The position numbers and the translations under genes were made by a program. The notes beneath the pieces were generated by a model. The model saw only the letters and a list, made by a program, of their open reading frames with translations, was not told the origin of the DNA and did no database searches. A DNA stretch of 64,000 nt. Source: Rhizobium sp. L43. Its GTDB lineage: Bacteria > Pseudomonadota > Alphaproteobacteria > Rhizobiales > Rhizobiaceae. Where the stretch lies: the NCBI RefSeq assembly GCF_002531725.1, contig NZ_NWSQ01000002.1:310001-374000 (forward strand), in the 5' to 3' direction. Positions within the stretch are counted from its first letter, which is position 1. The number at the start of each line of letters is the position of its first letter. Below, piece after piece: positions 45,143 to 55,891 of the stretch.

Positions 45143-47527
45143 TCACTCGCCGGCACGGAGTGCGTGTCGTAGTGAGGACATCCCGGTTTCGACCTTCGCG
45201 GTCAGAGCGTTTTCGTGGGCGGCAAGCTTGACGCTCGGCTCGACATCCGGCTTGCCGAGCAAATGGCCCTGCACTTGCGCGCAGCCTTCCTCGACGACGA
45301 TCCGGCGCTGCATTTCGGTTTCCACGCCTTCCGTCACGACGGGCATGCCGAGGCTATGGCCAAGGCCGATGATGGCGCGCACGATCGAGCGCGCCGCCGC
45401 ATCGTGTTCCAGCACGCCGGTGAAACTGCGATCGACCTTGATCTTGTCGAAAGGGAATGACCGCAGGTTGGAGAGCGAAGAGAAACCCGTGCCGAAATCA
45501 TCCATGACGATGTGCACGCCGAGCTTGCGCAGCCGCAGCAGCGTCGTCATCACCCGGTCGCGATCGCGAATGAGGGCCGTCTCGGTGATCTCGAGCTCCA
45601 GCCGGTCGGGCGCAAGCCCGGTCTCGGTGAGGATCGCCTCGATCCGCTCACAGAGGTTCGGCAGCATGAATTGCACCGGCGAAAGATTGACGGCGATCAT
45701 TAACGGCAGCGGCCAGCGCACGGCCTCCCTGCAGGCCTGCTGCAACACCCATTCGCCGAGCTGGACAATCGAACCGCTTTCCTCGGCAATTGGAATGAAG
45801 ATATCGGGCTCGGTCAAGCCGTGGCCTGGCCGGTTCCAGCGCATCAAGGCCTCGTAACCGCCGATCTCGCCGCTCAGCGCATCGAGGATCGGCTGATAGT
45901 TGACATGGATCTGGTTGCGGGTGATCGCATGGCGCAGTTCGCTTTCGATCTGGCGGCGGTTGCGTGCGGCCTTGTCCATTTCCGCATCGAAGAAACAGAC
46001 CTTGCCGCGCCCGTCATGCTTGACGCGGTAGAGCGCCGTATCGGCATTGTTGCAGAGTTCTTCGGCCGTAGCCCCATCGGCGGGATAGAGTGCAATGCCG
46101 ACGCTGACGCCGACGGCGGTGGGATCGCGCGCCGTGTCCATCTCGGCCGCGAACTCGTCGAGGATCGCGGCGGCAAGCTTTTGCGCCGCCGCCGGCTGCT
46201 GGCCGGCGGGCTGGATGATGGCGAATTCGTCGCCGCCGAGGCGGGCGATCGTATCGCTTTCGTCGGCCACGCGGCGCAGGATCGAGGCGACCTTGCCGAG
46301 AATGCGGTCGCCTTCGGCATGACCGAAGATATCGTTGACGGCCTTGAAGCGATCGAGGTCGAGATAGAAGAGGGCAACCTCGCTGTTCTTGCGTTCGGCC
46401 ATCTGCAGCGCCTGCCGGATGCGGGTATCGAACAGCGACCTGTTCGGCAGGTCGGTGAGCACATCGTGGTGGGCGAGATGCTCGATCATCTCCTCGGCCT
46501 GCCTACGCTCGGTGAGGTCGCGTATCGCCAGCACCTCGCAATTATGCCCCCGATAGACGATCCTGCTCGCCGTCACCTCGACGGCGATCTCCCTGCCGTT
46601 TCTGGTATTGAGCAGCGTCTCGCCGGGCCGGTTCTGCCCTGTGCCCTGAATAGCGCTCAAAACAGCCGATGGCGCCTTGCCGGCAAGATCGGCGAGCTTC
46701 CAGCCGGAAAGCCCCTGGAAGCGTTCATTGGCATCGATGATCCGGCCGGCGCGCAGGATCAACAGCCCTTCCTGCGAAGCATTCGCAAGCCCCCGCAGAT
46801 CCGTCAGGTGGCTTTCGATAAAGACCACCGCGAGCGCAATCAGAATGAGCGCCGTCGCCGCCACCACGACGATCGCAGCAAGCAGGCTGGCGTCGAGCAC
46901 CGTTGCCGGAACTTGCTTGCCGGGATCCGGCACGAGGGTGATGCTGGCCATCGAGATGAAGTGGAGAGCGCAGATCGCGAGAACGAAGGTGATTGACGAG
47001 GCGAGGAGCCGCTTCAGTCCCTTCAATCGGAAAAAGGCGTGAAAGGCAGCACTCGACAGCAGCGCGCCCGCAAGAACCGCGCTCAGCGTCATGACGGGGT
47101 CATAAACGATTAACGCCTGCGTTTCGATCGCCTGCATGCCGGTCAGGTGCATGGAGGCGATGCCGAACGCCATAAGCACGCCGCCGCGGATGTGCGAAAA
47201 CCTGCCGCGGCTTTGCGAAGCGACGACGATCGCCGCCCACGAGACGACAACCGACAGCAGGAAGGAAAGCGCCGTCAGGCCGAGCTGGTAGCCGATCGGC
47301 ATGCCGCCGTCATAGGCCAGCATCGCGATGAAATGCGTTGCCCATACGCCGGTGCCGAAAGCGAAAGCCGAGGCGCCGATCCAAAGCCTGCGCCGTCCGG
47401 CATCGCATTCCTGAGCGCGGGACAGCGGCAGCATCGCCGCCATCGCGCCGACCAGGCAGACCGCGGCCGCCACAAGCACCAATCGCCAATCGTGATCGTC
47501 CCTAATACATGCAATGACCGAAAACAT
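45143..47527 (-). CDS. MHYT-PAS-GGDEF-EAL cyclic-di-GMP enzyme
   Basis: 794-residue inner-membrane protein. The MHYT sensor (about 1-230, seven TM helices) shows the repeated motif as ATHFIAMLAYDGG, SMHLTGM and ALHFISM, thought to bind copper and sense gas or redox. A PAS domain follows (about 250-360). The diguanylate cyclase domain keeps RLGGDEFAI, and the phosphodiesterase domain keeps YEALMRW, VTEGVETE and a QGHLLGKP ending. Both catalytic motifs look intact, so it could make or degrade c-di-GMP, controlling motility and exopolysaccharide. Monocistronic. Confidence 0.93.
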   Translation of the reverse strand: MFSVIACIRDDHDWRLVLVAAAVCLVGAMAAMLPLSRAQECDAGRRRLWIGASAFAFGTGVWATHFIAMLAYDGGMPIGYQLGLTALSFLLSVVVSWAAIVVASQSRGRFSHIRGGVLMAFGIASMHLTGMQAIETQALIVYDPVMTLSAVLAGALLSSAAFHAFFRLKGLKRLLASSITFVLAICALHFISMASITLVPDPGKQVPATVLDASLLAAIVVVAATALILIALAVVFIESHLTDLRGLANASQEGLLILRAGRIIDANERFQGLSGWKLADLAGKAPSAVLSAIQGTGQNRPGETLLNTRNGREIAVEVTASRIVYRGHNCEVLAIRDLTERRQAEEMIEHLAHHDVLTDLPNRSLFDTRIRQALQMAERKNSEVALFYLDLDRFKAVNDIFGHAEGDRILGKVASILRRVADESDTIARLGGDEFAIIQPAGQQPAAAQKLAAAILDEFAAEMDTARDPTAVGVSVGIALYPADGATAEELCNNADTALYRVKHDGRGKVCFFDAEMDKAARNRRQIESELRHAITRNQIHVNYQPILDALSGEIGGYEALMRWNRPGHGLTEPDIFIPIAEESGSIVQLGEWVLQQACREAVRWPLPLMIAVNLSPVQFMLPNLCERIEAILTETGLAPDRLELEITETALIRDRDRVMTTLLRLRKLGVHIVMDDFGTGFSSLSNLRSFPFDKIKVDRSFTGVLEHDAAARSIVRAIIGLGHSLGMPVVTEGVETEMQRRIVVEEGCAQVQGHLLGKPDVEPSVKLAAHENALTAKVETGMSSLRHALRAGE

Positions 47528-47742
47528 CTGTCCCTCCCACAGCTGAATTCGGTCAGGTTATTTAGGTTATGCTAAATAACTGTAAATTGAATTAGAGTTC
47601 TCTTCTATATTATCCAGCAAATCTTCTGATATTTGATCTTTGCCCGGCCGGCCTTTGGCGCCGCCGATTTTTTGTTTTTCCGCCTCGCCTGCCTTTCTGG
47701 TTTGGTCTATCGTCCGGCCGAATTTCAAGAAAGGAGTCGAAA

Positions 47743-49131
47743 ATGACCGATATCAATCAGGTGCTTGCGCGCGCGGACCAGAACCTTCCCTCGAGCCTCG
47801 ACACGCTGTTCGAACTTCTGCGCATCCAGTCGATTTCCACCGATCCCGCCTACAAGGCCGAATGCCGAAAGGCTGCGGAATGGCTCGTCGCCTATCTTGA
47901 AGGGCTCGGCTTTACGGCCTCGGTGCGCGACACCCCCGGCCATCCGATGGTGGTCGCCCACCATGCCGGCGCTTCCGCCGATGCGCCGCACGTTCTCTTC
48001 TACGGCCATTACGACGTTCAGCCGGTCGATCCGATCGAGCTCTGGGACAACGATCCCTTCGAGCCGTCGATCAAGGATGTCGGCGAGGGCCGCAAGATCC
48101 TGACCGGACGCGGCACCTCCGACGATAAGGGCCAGCTGATGACCTTCGTGGAGGCTTGCCGCGCCTATAAGGAGATCAACGGCGCGCTTCCCTGCCGCGT
48201 CACCATTCTTTTCGAGGGCGAGGAGGAATCCGGCTCGCCATCCCTGAAGCCCTTCCTTGAAGCCAATGCTGCCGAGCTCAAGGCCGATTATGCGCTGGTC
48301 TGCGATACCGGCATGTGGGACCGCGACACGCCGGCGATCGCCGCAGCGCTGCGCGGCCTCGTCGGCGAGGAGGTGGTCGTCACCGCCGCCGACCGCGATC
48401 TGCATTCCGGTCTGTTCGGGGGGGCGGCGGCCAATCCGATCCATATTCTCGTCGAGGCTCTCGCCGGCCTGCATGACGAGACGGGCCGGATCACGCTTGA
48501 CGGTTTCTATAACGGCGTCGAGGAAACGCCCGACAACATCAAGGCGTCCTGGGAGACGCTGGGGAAGACCGCCGAAAGCTTCCTCGGCGAAGTCGGCCTT
48601 TCCATTCCATCCGGCGAAAAGGGTCGCTCGGTGCTGGAACTGACCTGGGCGCGGCCGACCGCCGAGGTCAACGGTATCTCGGGCGGATATACCGGCGAAG
48701 GCTTCAAGACAGTCATCGCCGCCAAGGCCTCGGCCAAGGTTTCGTTCCGGCTTGTCGGCACGCAGGATCCGGCCGCCATTCGAGAGGCTTTCCGCGCCTA
48801 TATCAGGTCGAAGATTCCCGCCGATTGCTCGGTCGAATTCCATGCGCATGGCGGCTCGCCGGCGATCCATCTCTCCTATGATTCACCTGTTCTGACCAAG
48901 GCGAAGACGGCGCTTTCCGACGAATGGCCGAAACCCGCCATCGTCATCGGCATGGGCGGATCGATCCCGATCGTCGGGGATTTCCAGAAGATGCTCGGCA
49001 TGGAATCGCTGCTCGTCGGCTTCGGCCTCAGCGATGACCGCATCCACTCGCCGAACGAGAAATACGAGCTTGTCTCCTACCACAAGGGCATCCGCTCCTG
49101 GGTGCGGATTCTTCAGGCGCTCGCCGCCTGA
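47743..49131 (+). CDS. M20-family dipeptidase
   Basis: 462-residue cytosolic metallopeptidase (M20, CNDP/PepV-like). Metal-ligand motifs are FYGHYDVQPVDP near residue 85, GRGTSDDKGQL near 120 and the catalytic glutamate in FEGEEESGSP near 155; the inserted dimerisation domain lies at about 190-350. It hydrolyses dipeptides or acyl amino acids; the precise substrate is not evident. AAGGAG precedes the ATG, and a terminator follows at 49182. Confidence 0.92.
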   Translation: MTDINQVLARADQNLPSSLDTLFELLRIQSISTDPAYKAECRKAAEWLVAYLEGLGFTASVRDTPGHPMVVAHHAGASADAPHVLFYGHYDVQPVDPIELWDNDPFEPSIKDVGEGRKILTGRGTSDDKGQLMTFVEACRAYKEINGALPCRVTILFEGEEESGSPSLKPFLEANAAELKADYALVCDTGMWDRDTPAIAAALRGLVGEEVVVTAADRDLHSGLFGGAAANPIHILVEALAGLHDETGRITLDGFYNGVEETPDNIKASWETLGKTAESFLGEVGLSIPSGEKGRSVLELTWARPTAEVNGISGGYTGEGFKTVIAAKASAKVSFRLVGTQDPAAIREAFRAYIRSKIPADCSVEFHAHGGSPAIHLSYDSPVLTKAKTALSDEWPKPAIVIGMGGSIPIVGDFQKMLGMESLLVGFGLSDDRIHSPNEKYELVSYHKGIRSWVRILQALAA

Positions 49132-49181
49132 GGCAAACGGCGCGTCCTCAGCCAAGACGCGCGATGCAAGCGCAACAACAA

Positions 49182-49205
49182 AAAGGCCGGTTCAAACCGG
49201 CCTTT
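49182..49205 (+). terminator. Terminator of the M20 dipeptidase gene
   Basis: Perfect 11-bp stem, AAAGGCCGGTT (49182-49192) with its complement (49195-49205) and a 2-nt centre, ending in CTTTCG. It lies 51 bp after the stop. Confidence 0.7.
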
Positions 49206-49282
49206 CGTCGTCCGCTCGCCTCAGTGCCAGTTCATCCGTGGTCAAGGAGAAAGCGGTATGGCAGTGAGACTGGCCGTGAAAG

Positions 49283-49299
49283 GTTAACGGGCCGTTAAC
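49283..49299. promoter_or_regulatory. CtrA-box candidate within a perfect palindrome
   Basis: A 17-bp perfect palindrome, arms GTTAACGG and CCGTTAAC around one G, contains TTAA-N7-TTAAC, the full CtrA consensus on both strands. It lies about 235 bp before the SH3-protein gene at 49534. The rest of the 402-bp gap 49132-49533 holds only the upstream terminator and A/T-rich sequence near 49380-49470. Confidence 0.4.
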
Positions 49300-49533
49300 G
49301 ACGGCGGCGTTCAAGTCCGACGTATTTGCGATTTCATGCGGCACATCGCATCACAAAATCCCCCTCGTTCAAGCTGCGTTCATCGCGGCCGAAGTATAAG
49401 CCATTGAAAGACAAGGAAAATGGTGACGCCCTAACAAATGCGGGCGATCGCTCTATGTTATCTTCCAGATGGCATACGCCAAGAAAAAGCAGCTAAGCGC
49501 TGCCGGAAAACACGCCAACGAGGAGTGAGAAGC

Positions 49534-50211
49534 GTGAAAAATCTCATTGTTAAAATCGCCGCAGCCGGCCTGTTTGTGCTGGCTCCGGCTATGGCGCAAG
49601 CTGCCGAGGGCTACTCGACAACGAACGTCAACATGCGTGCGGGTCCAAGCACCCGATACCCCGCTGTCGCCGTCGTGCCTGCCGGTTCTCCCGTCGAAAT
49701 CCGTGGATGCCTTTCCAACGTCAACTGGTGCGACGTCGAATTCTATGGCGGCCGCGGCTGGGTTTCCGGCCAATATGTGCAGGTCGCCTACCAGCAACGC
49801 CGTGTCTATGTCGGTCCGCAATATTACCGCCCGCTCGGCATTCCGATGATCGGCTTCAGTGTCGGTAACTATTGGGACCGCAACTACCGCGACCGCGATT
49901 TCTATCGCGACCGCGACCGCTGGAGCCGCGGCCCCGACTATTACTACCGCAACCGGGATCGGGATCGCGACTATGGGGATCGCAACCGGGATCGCGACCG
50001 GGACTGGCGCGACGACAACCGAAGGGACGACCGCAGAGACGATAATCGCAGGTCGGACCGTCGTCGGGATAATGACACCAGAGGCAACACCAGGAGCTCG
50101 GATTTCCGTGACCTGCCGCAGTTCAGGGGCGGGAAAGCCGACACCTACAACCGCCCCGACCCCCGGGCTTCGCCCTTCGTCTGCCGCCCAGGCGACCCGT
50201 CCTGTGACTGA
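49534..50211 (+). CDS. Secreted SH3-domain protein with Arg/Asp-rich tail
   Basis: 225-residue exported protein. Its signal peptide (KIAAAGLFVLAPAMAQAAE) is followed by a bacterial SH3 domain (about 30-85: TTNVNMRAGPSTRYPAVAVV and a CLSNVNWCDVEF cysteine pair). A very polar tail is dominated by R-D/D-R repeats (about 120-190) and ends CRPGDPSCD. Such proteins bind the cell wall. The tail is of nearly balanced charge, is probably disordered, and could vary in repeat number between strains. GTG 49534 has AGGAG 8 bp upstream. Confidence 0.85.
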   Translation: MKNLIVKIAAAGLFVLAPAMAQAAEGYSTTNVNMRAGPSTRYPAVAVVPAGSPVEIRGCLSNVNWCDVEFYGGRGWVSGQYVQVAYQQRRVYVGPQYYRPLGIPMIGFSVGNYWDRNYRDRDFYRDRDRWSRGPDYYYRNRDRDRDYGDRNRDRDRDWRDDNRRDDRRDDNRRSDRRRDNDTRGNTRSSDFRDLPQFRGGKADTYNRPDPRASPFVCRPGDPSCD

Positions 50212-50218
50212 AATATAG

Positions 50219-50240
50219 GAGGCGGCAGCAATGCCGCCTC
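50219..50240 (+). terminator. Terminator after the SH3-protein gene
   Basis: GAGGCGGCA (50219-50227 with the preceding base) pairs with TGCCGCCTC (50232-50240) around a GCAA loop, followed by TCTTCTC. It lies 8 bp past the stop. Confidence 0.6.
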
Positions 50241-50260
50241 TCTTCTCAAGGCCGGCTGCA

Positions 50261-50386
50261 AGAAAAAGCCCGGCGCTCCCATGAGGGATGCACCGGGCCT
50301 GATGTCGATCGGCGCGTGTTGAGGGGAGACGGCCGATCATGCGCGGGACGTGAGGGGTTGTCCCGCTTGTTCTTAAACAATCGCGG
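50261..50386 (-). ncRNA. Small RNA candidate with three C/U-rich hairpin loops
   Basis: On the minus strand, three stable hairpins follow one another. GCGGGAC/GTCCCGC (50366-50343) has loop AACCCCTCAC. GATCGGC/GCCGATC (50338-50307) has a loop containing TCTCCCCTCAAC. GCCCGG/CCGGGC (50298-50268) has an inner TCCC/GGGA stem and is followed by TTTTTCTTG, a Rho-independent terminator. No minus-strand CDS ends here. Repeated anti-Shine-Dalgarno loops in about 125 nt resemble the trans-acting alphaproteobacterial sRNAs (alpha-r14 or alpha-r15 type). The 5' end near 50386 is a guess; no clear promoter is seen. Confidence 0.55.
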
Positions 50387-50740
50387 AGCCTATTGGTTCC
50401 GCCGATCTGACAGAAGATATTCGGCGGAGTGCCGAAAGCAGCGCGCACATGTCTGCGCGGCGCCCGTAAATCACCTTCCGCCGGCTTTCCTCCATCCTGT
50501 CGGGCCGGCAGCCGCTTTATCCAATTTTGTCGAAGCGATCATTGATACCTGCCCGGATGCCGGGCCTGTCGCAGCGCGGGCGAGCGCAAGCCGGCGCGAT
50601 GCATGCATATTTATGACCGTCGCAATGAATGGCATTTATGCCGGCAAGAGGTCCCAGAAATTTCGATGTGAGGCAATTTGATGTGAGGGCAGCGTGATGC
50701 CCTTGTCTTGCGGGATTCTTTGTTGCAATTTTGTGGCGTT

Positions 50741-50760
50741 GCGGATCGATCTCGATCCGC
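50741..50760. promoter_or_regulatory. 20-bp palindrome before a small gene
   Basis: GCGGATCGA (50741-50749) and its complement (50752-50760) form a perfect 9-bp inverted repeat with a 2-bp centre, ending 16 bp before the ATG at 50777. It could be an operator. The stretch 50387-50740 otherwise shows no gene. Confidence 0.35.
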
Positions 50761-50776
50761 TCGAGGCTGGATCATA

Positions 50777-50998
50777 ATGACGCAAGACTACCTGGCTTTC
50801 CCAAGGCTTTTCGGCGCTCGGGCAGCCGCCACAGATGTGACCGTTTGGCACAAACACAACCCGATCCTTCCTGTCCGCCTTACCGACGGAGCGAGCCTCA
50901 ACCCTTCCGGCCAGATCTGGCGGCGCTTTCATCTGGGCGAGTGGGAGTATAAGCAGGACCCGGAAACGCTCGACGATTACGAGGCCCGCCAGTTCTGA
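50777..50998 (+). CDS. Small hypothetical protein
   Basis: 73-residue soluble protein, MTQDYLAFPRLFG at the start and FHLGEWEYKQDPETLDDY near the end. ATG 50777 has GAGG about 10 bp upstream. Mixed charge and several aromatic residues suggest a folded domain, but no family is recognised. The frame is open from 50708, though that part would cross the palindrome at 50741. Confidence 0.55.
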   Translation: MTQDYLAFPRLFGARAAATDVTVWHKHNPILPVRLTDGASLNPSGQIWRRFHLGEWEYKQDPETLDDYEARQF

Positions 50999-51165
50999 AG
51001 GCCAATGCATGTGGCCGCTTTAGCGGCGCGATCTGCTTTGCTTTCCATTATTAATACCCCGTTAAATCGCCGCAATTACAGTTCAGTCGGATGATCACGT
51101 CGCCTAAGCGCGCCGTTGTGCGAAGCCAAGCTTCGCGATCGAACATGGGGTGTGACCGGTCGGCG

Positions 51166-53505
51166 ATGGCAGGCAGAGGCAGATCAGGCGACAGAATCGA
51201 ACCGTCTTTCAGCGGCCGCCCGGCACGCGACGATGATGAGTTTTCGCTCGATGCCGACGATCGCATCGCCGGAAGCCGATCCCAGCGCCGCGGCGGCTCA
51301 AAACCGCCGCAGCAGCGTGCCGCCCCGCGGAAGCGGCGCGAGCCGCGAGAGCGCGAAGGCGGCGTTTTCGGCTTCCTGCGCCGGGCGATCTACTGGTGCG
51401 TCGTACTGTTTATCTGGGCCGGCATCGGCGTTGCCGGGCTGGTGGTCTATTATGGCTCGCGCATGCCGAGCGCCAGCACCTGGGCGATCCCGGAACGGCC
51501 GCCGAACGTCAAGATTACCGCCGTCGACGGCAGTGTCATCGCCAATCGCGGCGCCACCGGCGGCGAGGCGCTGTCGCTCGAAAACATGTCGCCCTATATT
51601 CCGGAAGCCGTCATCGCCATCGAGGATCGGCGGTTCTATTCGCATTTCGGCGTCGATCCGCTCGGCCTCGGCCGGGCTGTCGTGACCAACTTCACGGCCG
51701 GCCACATGGTGCAGGGCGGCTCGACGCTGACGCAGCAGCTTGCCAAGAACCTGTTCCTCTCCCCTGAGAGGACGCTGGAACGCAAGGTGCAGGAGGTGCT
51801 GCTGTCGCTCTGGCTGGAGCAGAAATACACCAAGGACCAGATCCTTGCGATGTATCTCAACCGGGTGTTCTTCGGATCGAACGCCTATGGCGTCGAGGCG
51901 GCCTCACGCCGATACTTTAACAAATCGGCGCGAGACGTGAACCTCGGTGAGGCCGCGGTGCTGGCCGGCCTGCTCAAGGCGCCGTCGCGGCTTTCACCGG
52001 CGCGCGACCCGGAAGCGGCCAATGCGCGCGCCCAGCTCGTGCTTGCGGCCATGCGCGAGCAGGGCTTCATCACCGATTCCGAGGTCAAGACGGCGATGTC
52101 GCAGACCCCGGCCTCGGCCAAGAGCTATTGGTCAGGGGCCGGGCACTACGTCGCCGACATGGTGATGGACGAGCTGCCGGGCCTGATCGGCGAGGTCAAG
52201 GAAGACGTCATCGTCGATACCACAATCGACAAGTCGCTGGAAAAGAAGGCCGAGCAATCGCTGGTCGACGTGCTCGACAAGGAGGGCGGCAAGCTCGACG
52301 CCTCGCAGGCGGCCCTCGTCTCGATCGACGGCACCGGTGCGATCCGGGCGCTGGTCGGCGGCAGGGACTATGCGACGAGCCAGTTCAACCGCGCCGTCAA
52401 GGCCAAACGCCAGCCGGGTTCCTCGTTCAAGCCCTTCGTCTATGCCGCCGCCCTCGAAAAAGGGCTGACGCCCTTTTCGGTGTTCAACGACGCGCCGATC
52501 CGCATCGGCGACTGGACGCCCGAGAATTACGAGAAGAAATACAATGGCGAGGTGACGCTGGCGACGGCGCTCGCCAAATCGCTGAACACGGTGGCCGCCC
52601 AGCTGGTGATGTATGATGGGCCGGATCAGGTGATCAAGCTTGCCCACCGGCTCGGCATCGAAAGCGAGCTGCAGCCGAACGCCTCGATCGCGCTCGGCAC
52701 CTCGGAAGTGTCGCTGATGGAACTCACCGCCTCCTATGCCGCCTTCATGAACGGCGGCTACAAGGCGACGCCGCACGTCATCCGAAGGGTGACGACCGCC
52801 GAGGGCAAGGTTCTCTACGAAAATACCTATGACAGCCCGCCGCGAGTACTCTCCGAGCAGATCGTCACGCAGATGGATGCGATGATGATGGGCGTCATCG
52901 ACAACGGCACCGGCAAGAGCGCCAAGATCCCCGGCTGGCAGGCGGCCGGAAAGACAGGCACCACGCAGAATTCCCGCGACGCACTGTTCGTCGGCTTCAC
53001 CAGCAACCTCACCACTGGGGTCTGGTTCGGCAACGACGACGGCAAGCCGATGAAGAAGGTGACCGGCGGCGGCCTGCCGGCCAAGGCCTGGAAGGAATTC
53101 ATGATCGCCGCCCATAAGGGTCTTTCGCCGGCGCCGCTCTTCGGCAACGGTCAGCTGATCGCCGACCCCAACAATGGCCAGCCGATGGCGCAGGCGGTCC
53201 CTGGTGATGGACAAGCGGGTAATGGACAGGCGGGCAGCGGGCAACCGATGACGGCCGAAGCGCCGCCGTCGACGATCGGCGGTATCATTTCCGGCGTCTT
53301 CGGCGGCAACGACAATGCAAACCGCTATCCGCAGGCGCCTGCCCGGCAGCAGCCGGCAACCTCCGGCAACGGTCCTGTTCCACCGGCAGACATTGCCGAA
53401 GGCAGCGAGAGCATGGTTCCGCCGGGCGATCTCGGGTCGTCGCAGACGACCTCGTCCGTCCAGCCGCGGCGCACGACGCTGCTCGATCTGATTATGGGCC
53501 AGTGA
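51166..53505 (+). CDS. Class A penicillin-binding protein (PBP1A family)
   Basis: About 779 residues from ATG 51166; the frame is open from 51091, so a start up to 25 codons earlier is possible. A basic cytosolic tail is followed by one TM helix (WCVVLFIWAGIGVAGLVVYY). The glycosyltransferase GT51 domain (EDRRFYSHFGVDPLGLGRA, GGSTLTQQLAKNLFL, LEQKYTKDQILAMYLN) comes next. The transpeptidase domain has S-x-x-K in PGSSFKPF, S-x-N in KSLNTV and KTGT in AAGKTGTTQ. It polymerises and cross-links peptidoglycan. A Gly/Gln/Pro-rich C-terminal tail with GDGQAGNGQAGSGQ repeats follows. Confidence 0.93.
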   Translation: MAGRGRSGDRIEPSFSGRPARDDDEFSLDADDRIAGSRSQRRGGSKPPQQRAAPRKRREPREREGGVFGFLRRAIYWCVVLFIWAGIGVAGLVVYYGSRMPSASTWAIPERPPNVKITAVDGSVIANRGATGGEALSLENMSPYIPEAVIAIEDRRFYSHFGVDPLGLGRAVVTNFTAGHMVQGGSTLTQQLAKNLFLSPERTLERKVQEVLLSLWLEQKYTKDQILAMYLNRVFFGSNAYGVEAASRRYFNKSARDVNLGEAAVLAGLLKAPSRLSPARDPEAANARAQLVLAAMREQGFITDSEVKTAMSQTPASAKSYWSGAGHYVADMVMDELPGLIGEVKEDVIVDTTIDKSLEKKAEQSLVDVLDKEGGKLDASQAALVSIDGTGAIRALVGGRDYATSQFNRAVKAKRQPGSSFKPFVYAAALEKGLTPFSVFNDAPIRIGDWTPENYEKKYNGEVTLATALAKSLNTVAAQLVMYDGPDQVIKLAHRLGIESELQPNASIALGTSEVSLMELTASYAAFMNGGYKATPHVIRRVTTAEGKVLYENTYDSPPRVLSEQIVTQMDAMMMGVIDNGTGKSAKIPGWQAAGKTGTTQNSRDALFVGFTSNLTTGVWFGNDDGKPMKKVTGGGLPAKAWKEFMIAAHKGLSPAPLFGNGQLIADPNNGQPMAQAVPGDGQAGNGQAGSGQPMTAEAPPSTIGGIISGVFGGNDNANRYPQAPARQQPATSGNGPVPPADIAEGSESMVPPGDLGSSQTTSSVQPRRTTLLDLIMGQ

Positions 53506-53746
53506 GATCTTTGCTGCATGGCCGGCGCCAGCGCGATGCCGTGAAACGCGGTCGCCCGGATTTGATTGAGCGACGCCCTTTCGCCCTGGGTTTGGATGGA
53601 TGTCGTTATCTTGGAACCGCGGCACGTTTCCGGGCGACATGCATGAGAAATCGGCTGCTTTCCGGCGATGAGGCGAGCTCTTTCCCGGTGACTGTAAAAA
53701 TTGAATGCAACACATTCGTTTTGCTGGATTCCGAGCCATATCTCGC

Positions 53747-53778
53747 CTTGCAGTCCAGAAAACCGCTCCTTATATACG
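53747..53778 (+). promoter_or_regulatory. Heat-shock (RpoH-type) promoter candidate of dnaK
   Basis: CTTGCAG at 53747-53753 and CTTATATACG at 53769-53778 are separated by 15 bp. They fit the rhizobial RpoH pattern CTTG...CYTATNTNNG closely. Transcription would start near 53785 and leave a leader of about 105 nt. The rest of the 384-bp gap 53506-53889 shows no gene. Confidence 0.55.
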
Positions 53779-53889
53779 CCGCATCACCGCAATCACGATT
53801 GCGTAATCTTAAGTAGACCCATCCCGTAAGGGGCTGTCAGGGAAATGCCTTCTCGGGGTTCCGACAGCTTGCTTCAAGGAGAGAATGAC

Positions 53890-55806
<1,917 letters not shown>

Positions 55807-55840
55807 TCCGCGACGGCGTGGTTATGCTTCAACACCTGAT

Positions 55841-55864
55841 CCGGCTGCTCACCATGGCAGCCGG
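55841..55864 (+). promoter_or_regulatory. Intercistronic hairpin between dnaK and dnaJ
   Basis: CCGGCTGC (55841-55848) and GCAGCCGG (55857-55864) form an 8-bp stem with an 8-nt loop, followed by AAATCC rather than a T run. It may set the DnaK:DnaJ ratio by partial termination or by protecting the dnaK message. Confidence 0.45.
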
Positions 55865-55891
55865 AAATCCATTTCCGGGGTTTAATCCTTA

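Noticed and set aside
49890..50060. CRISPR-like repetition
   Set aside because: The repeats are short, in-frame Arg/Asp codons of a protein tail, without regular spacers.
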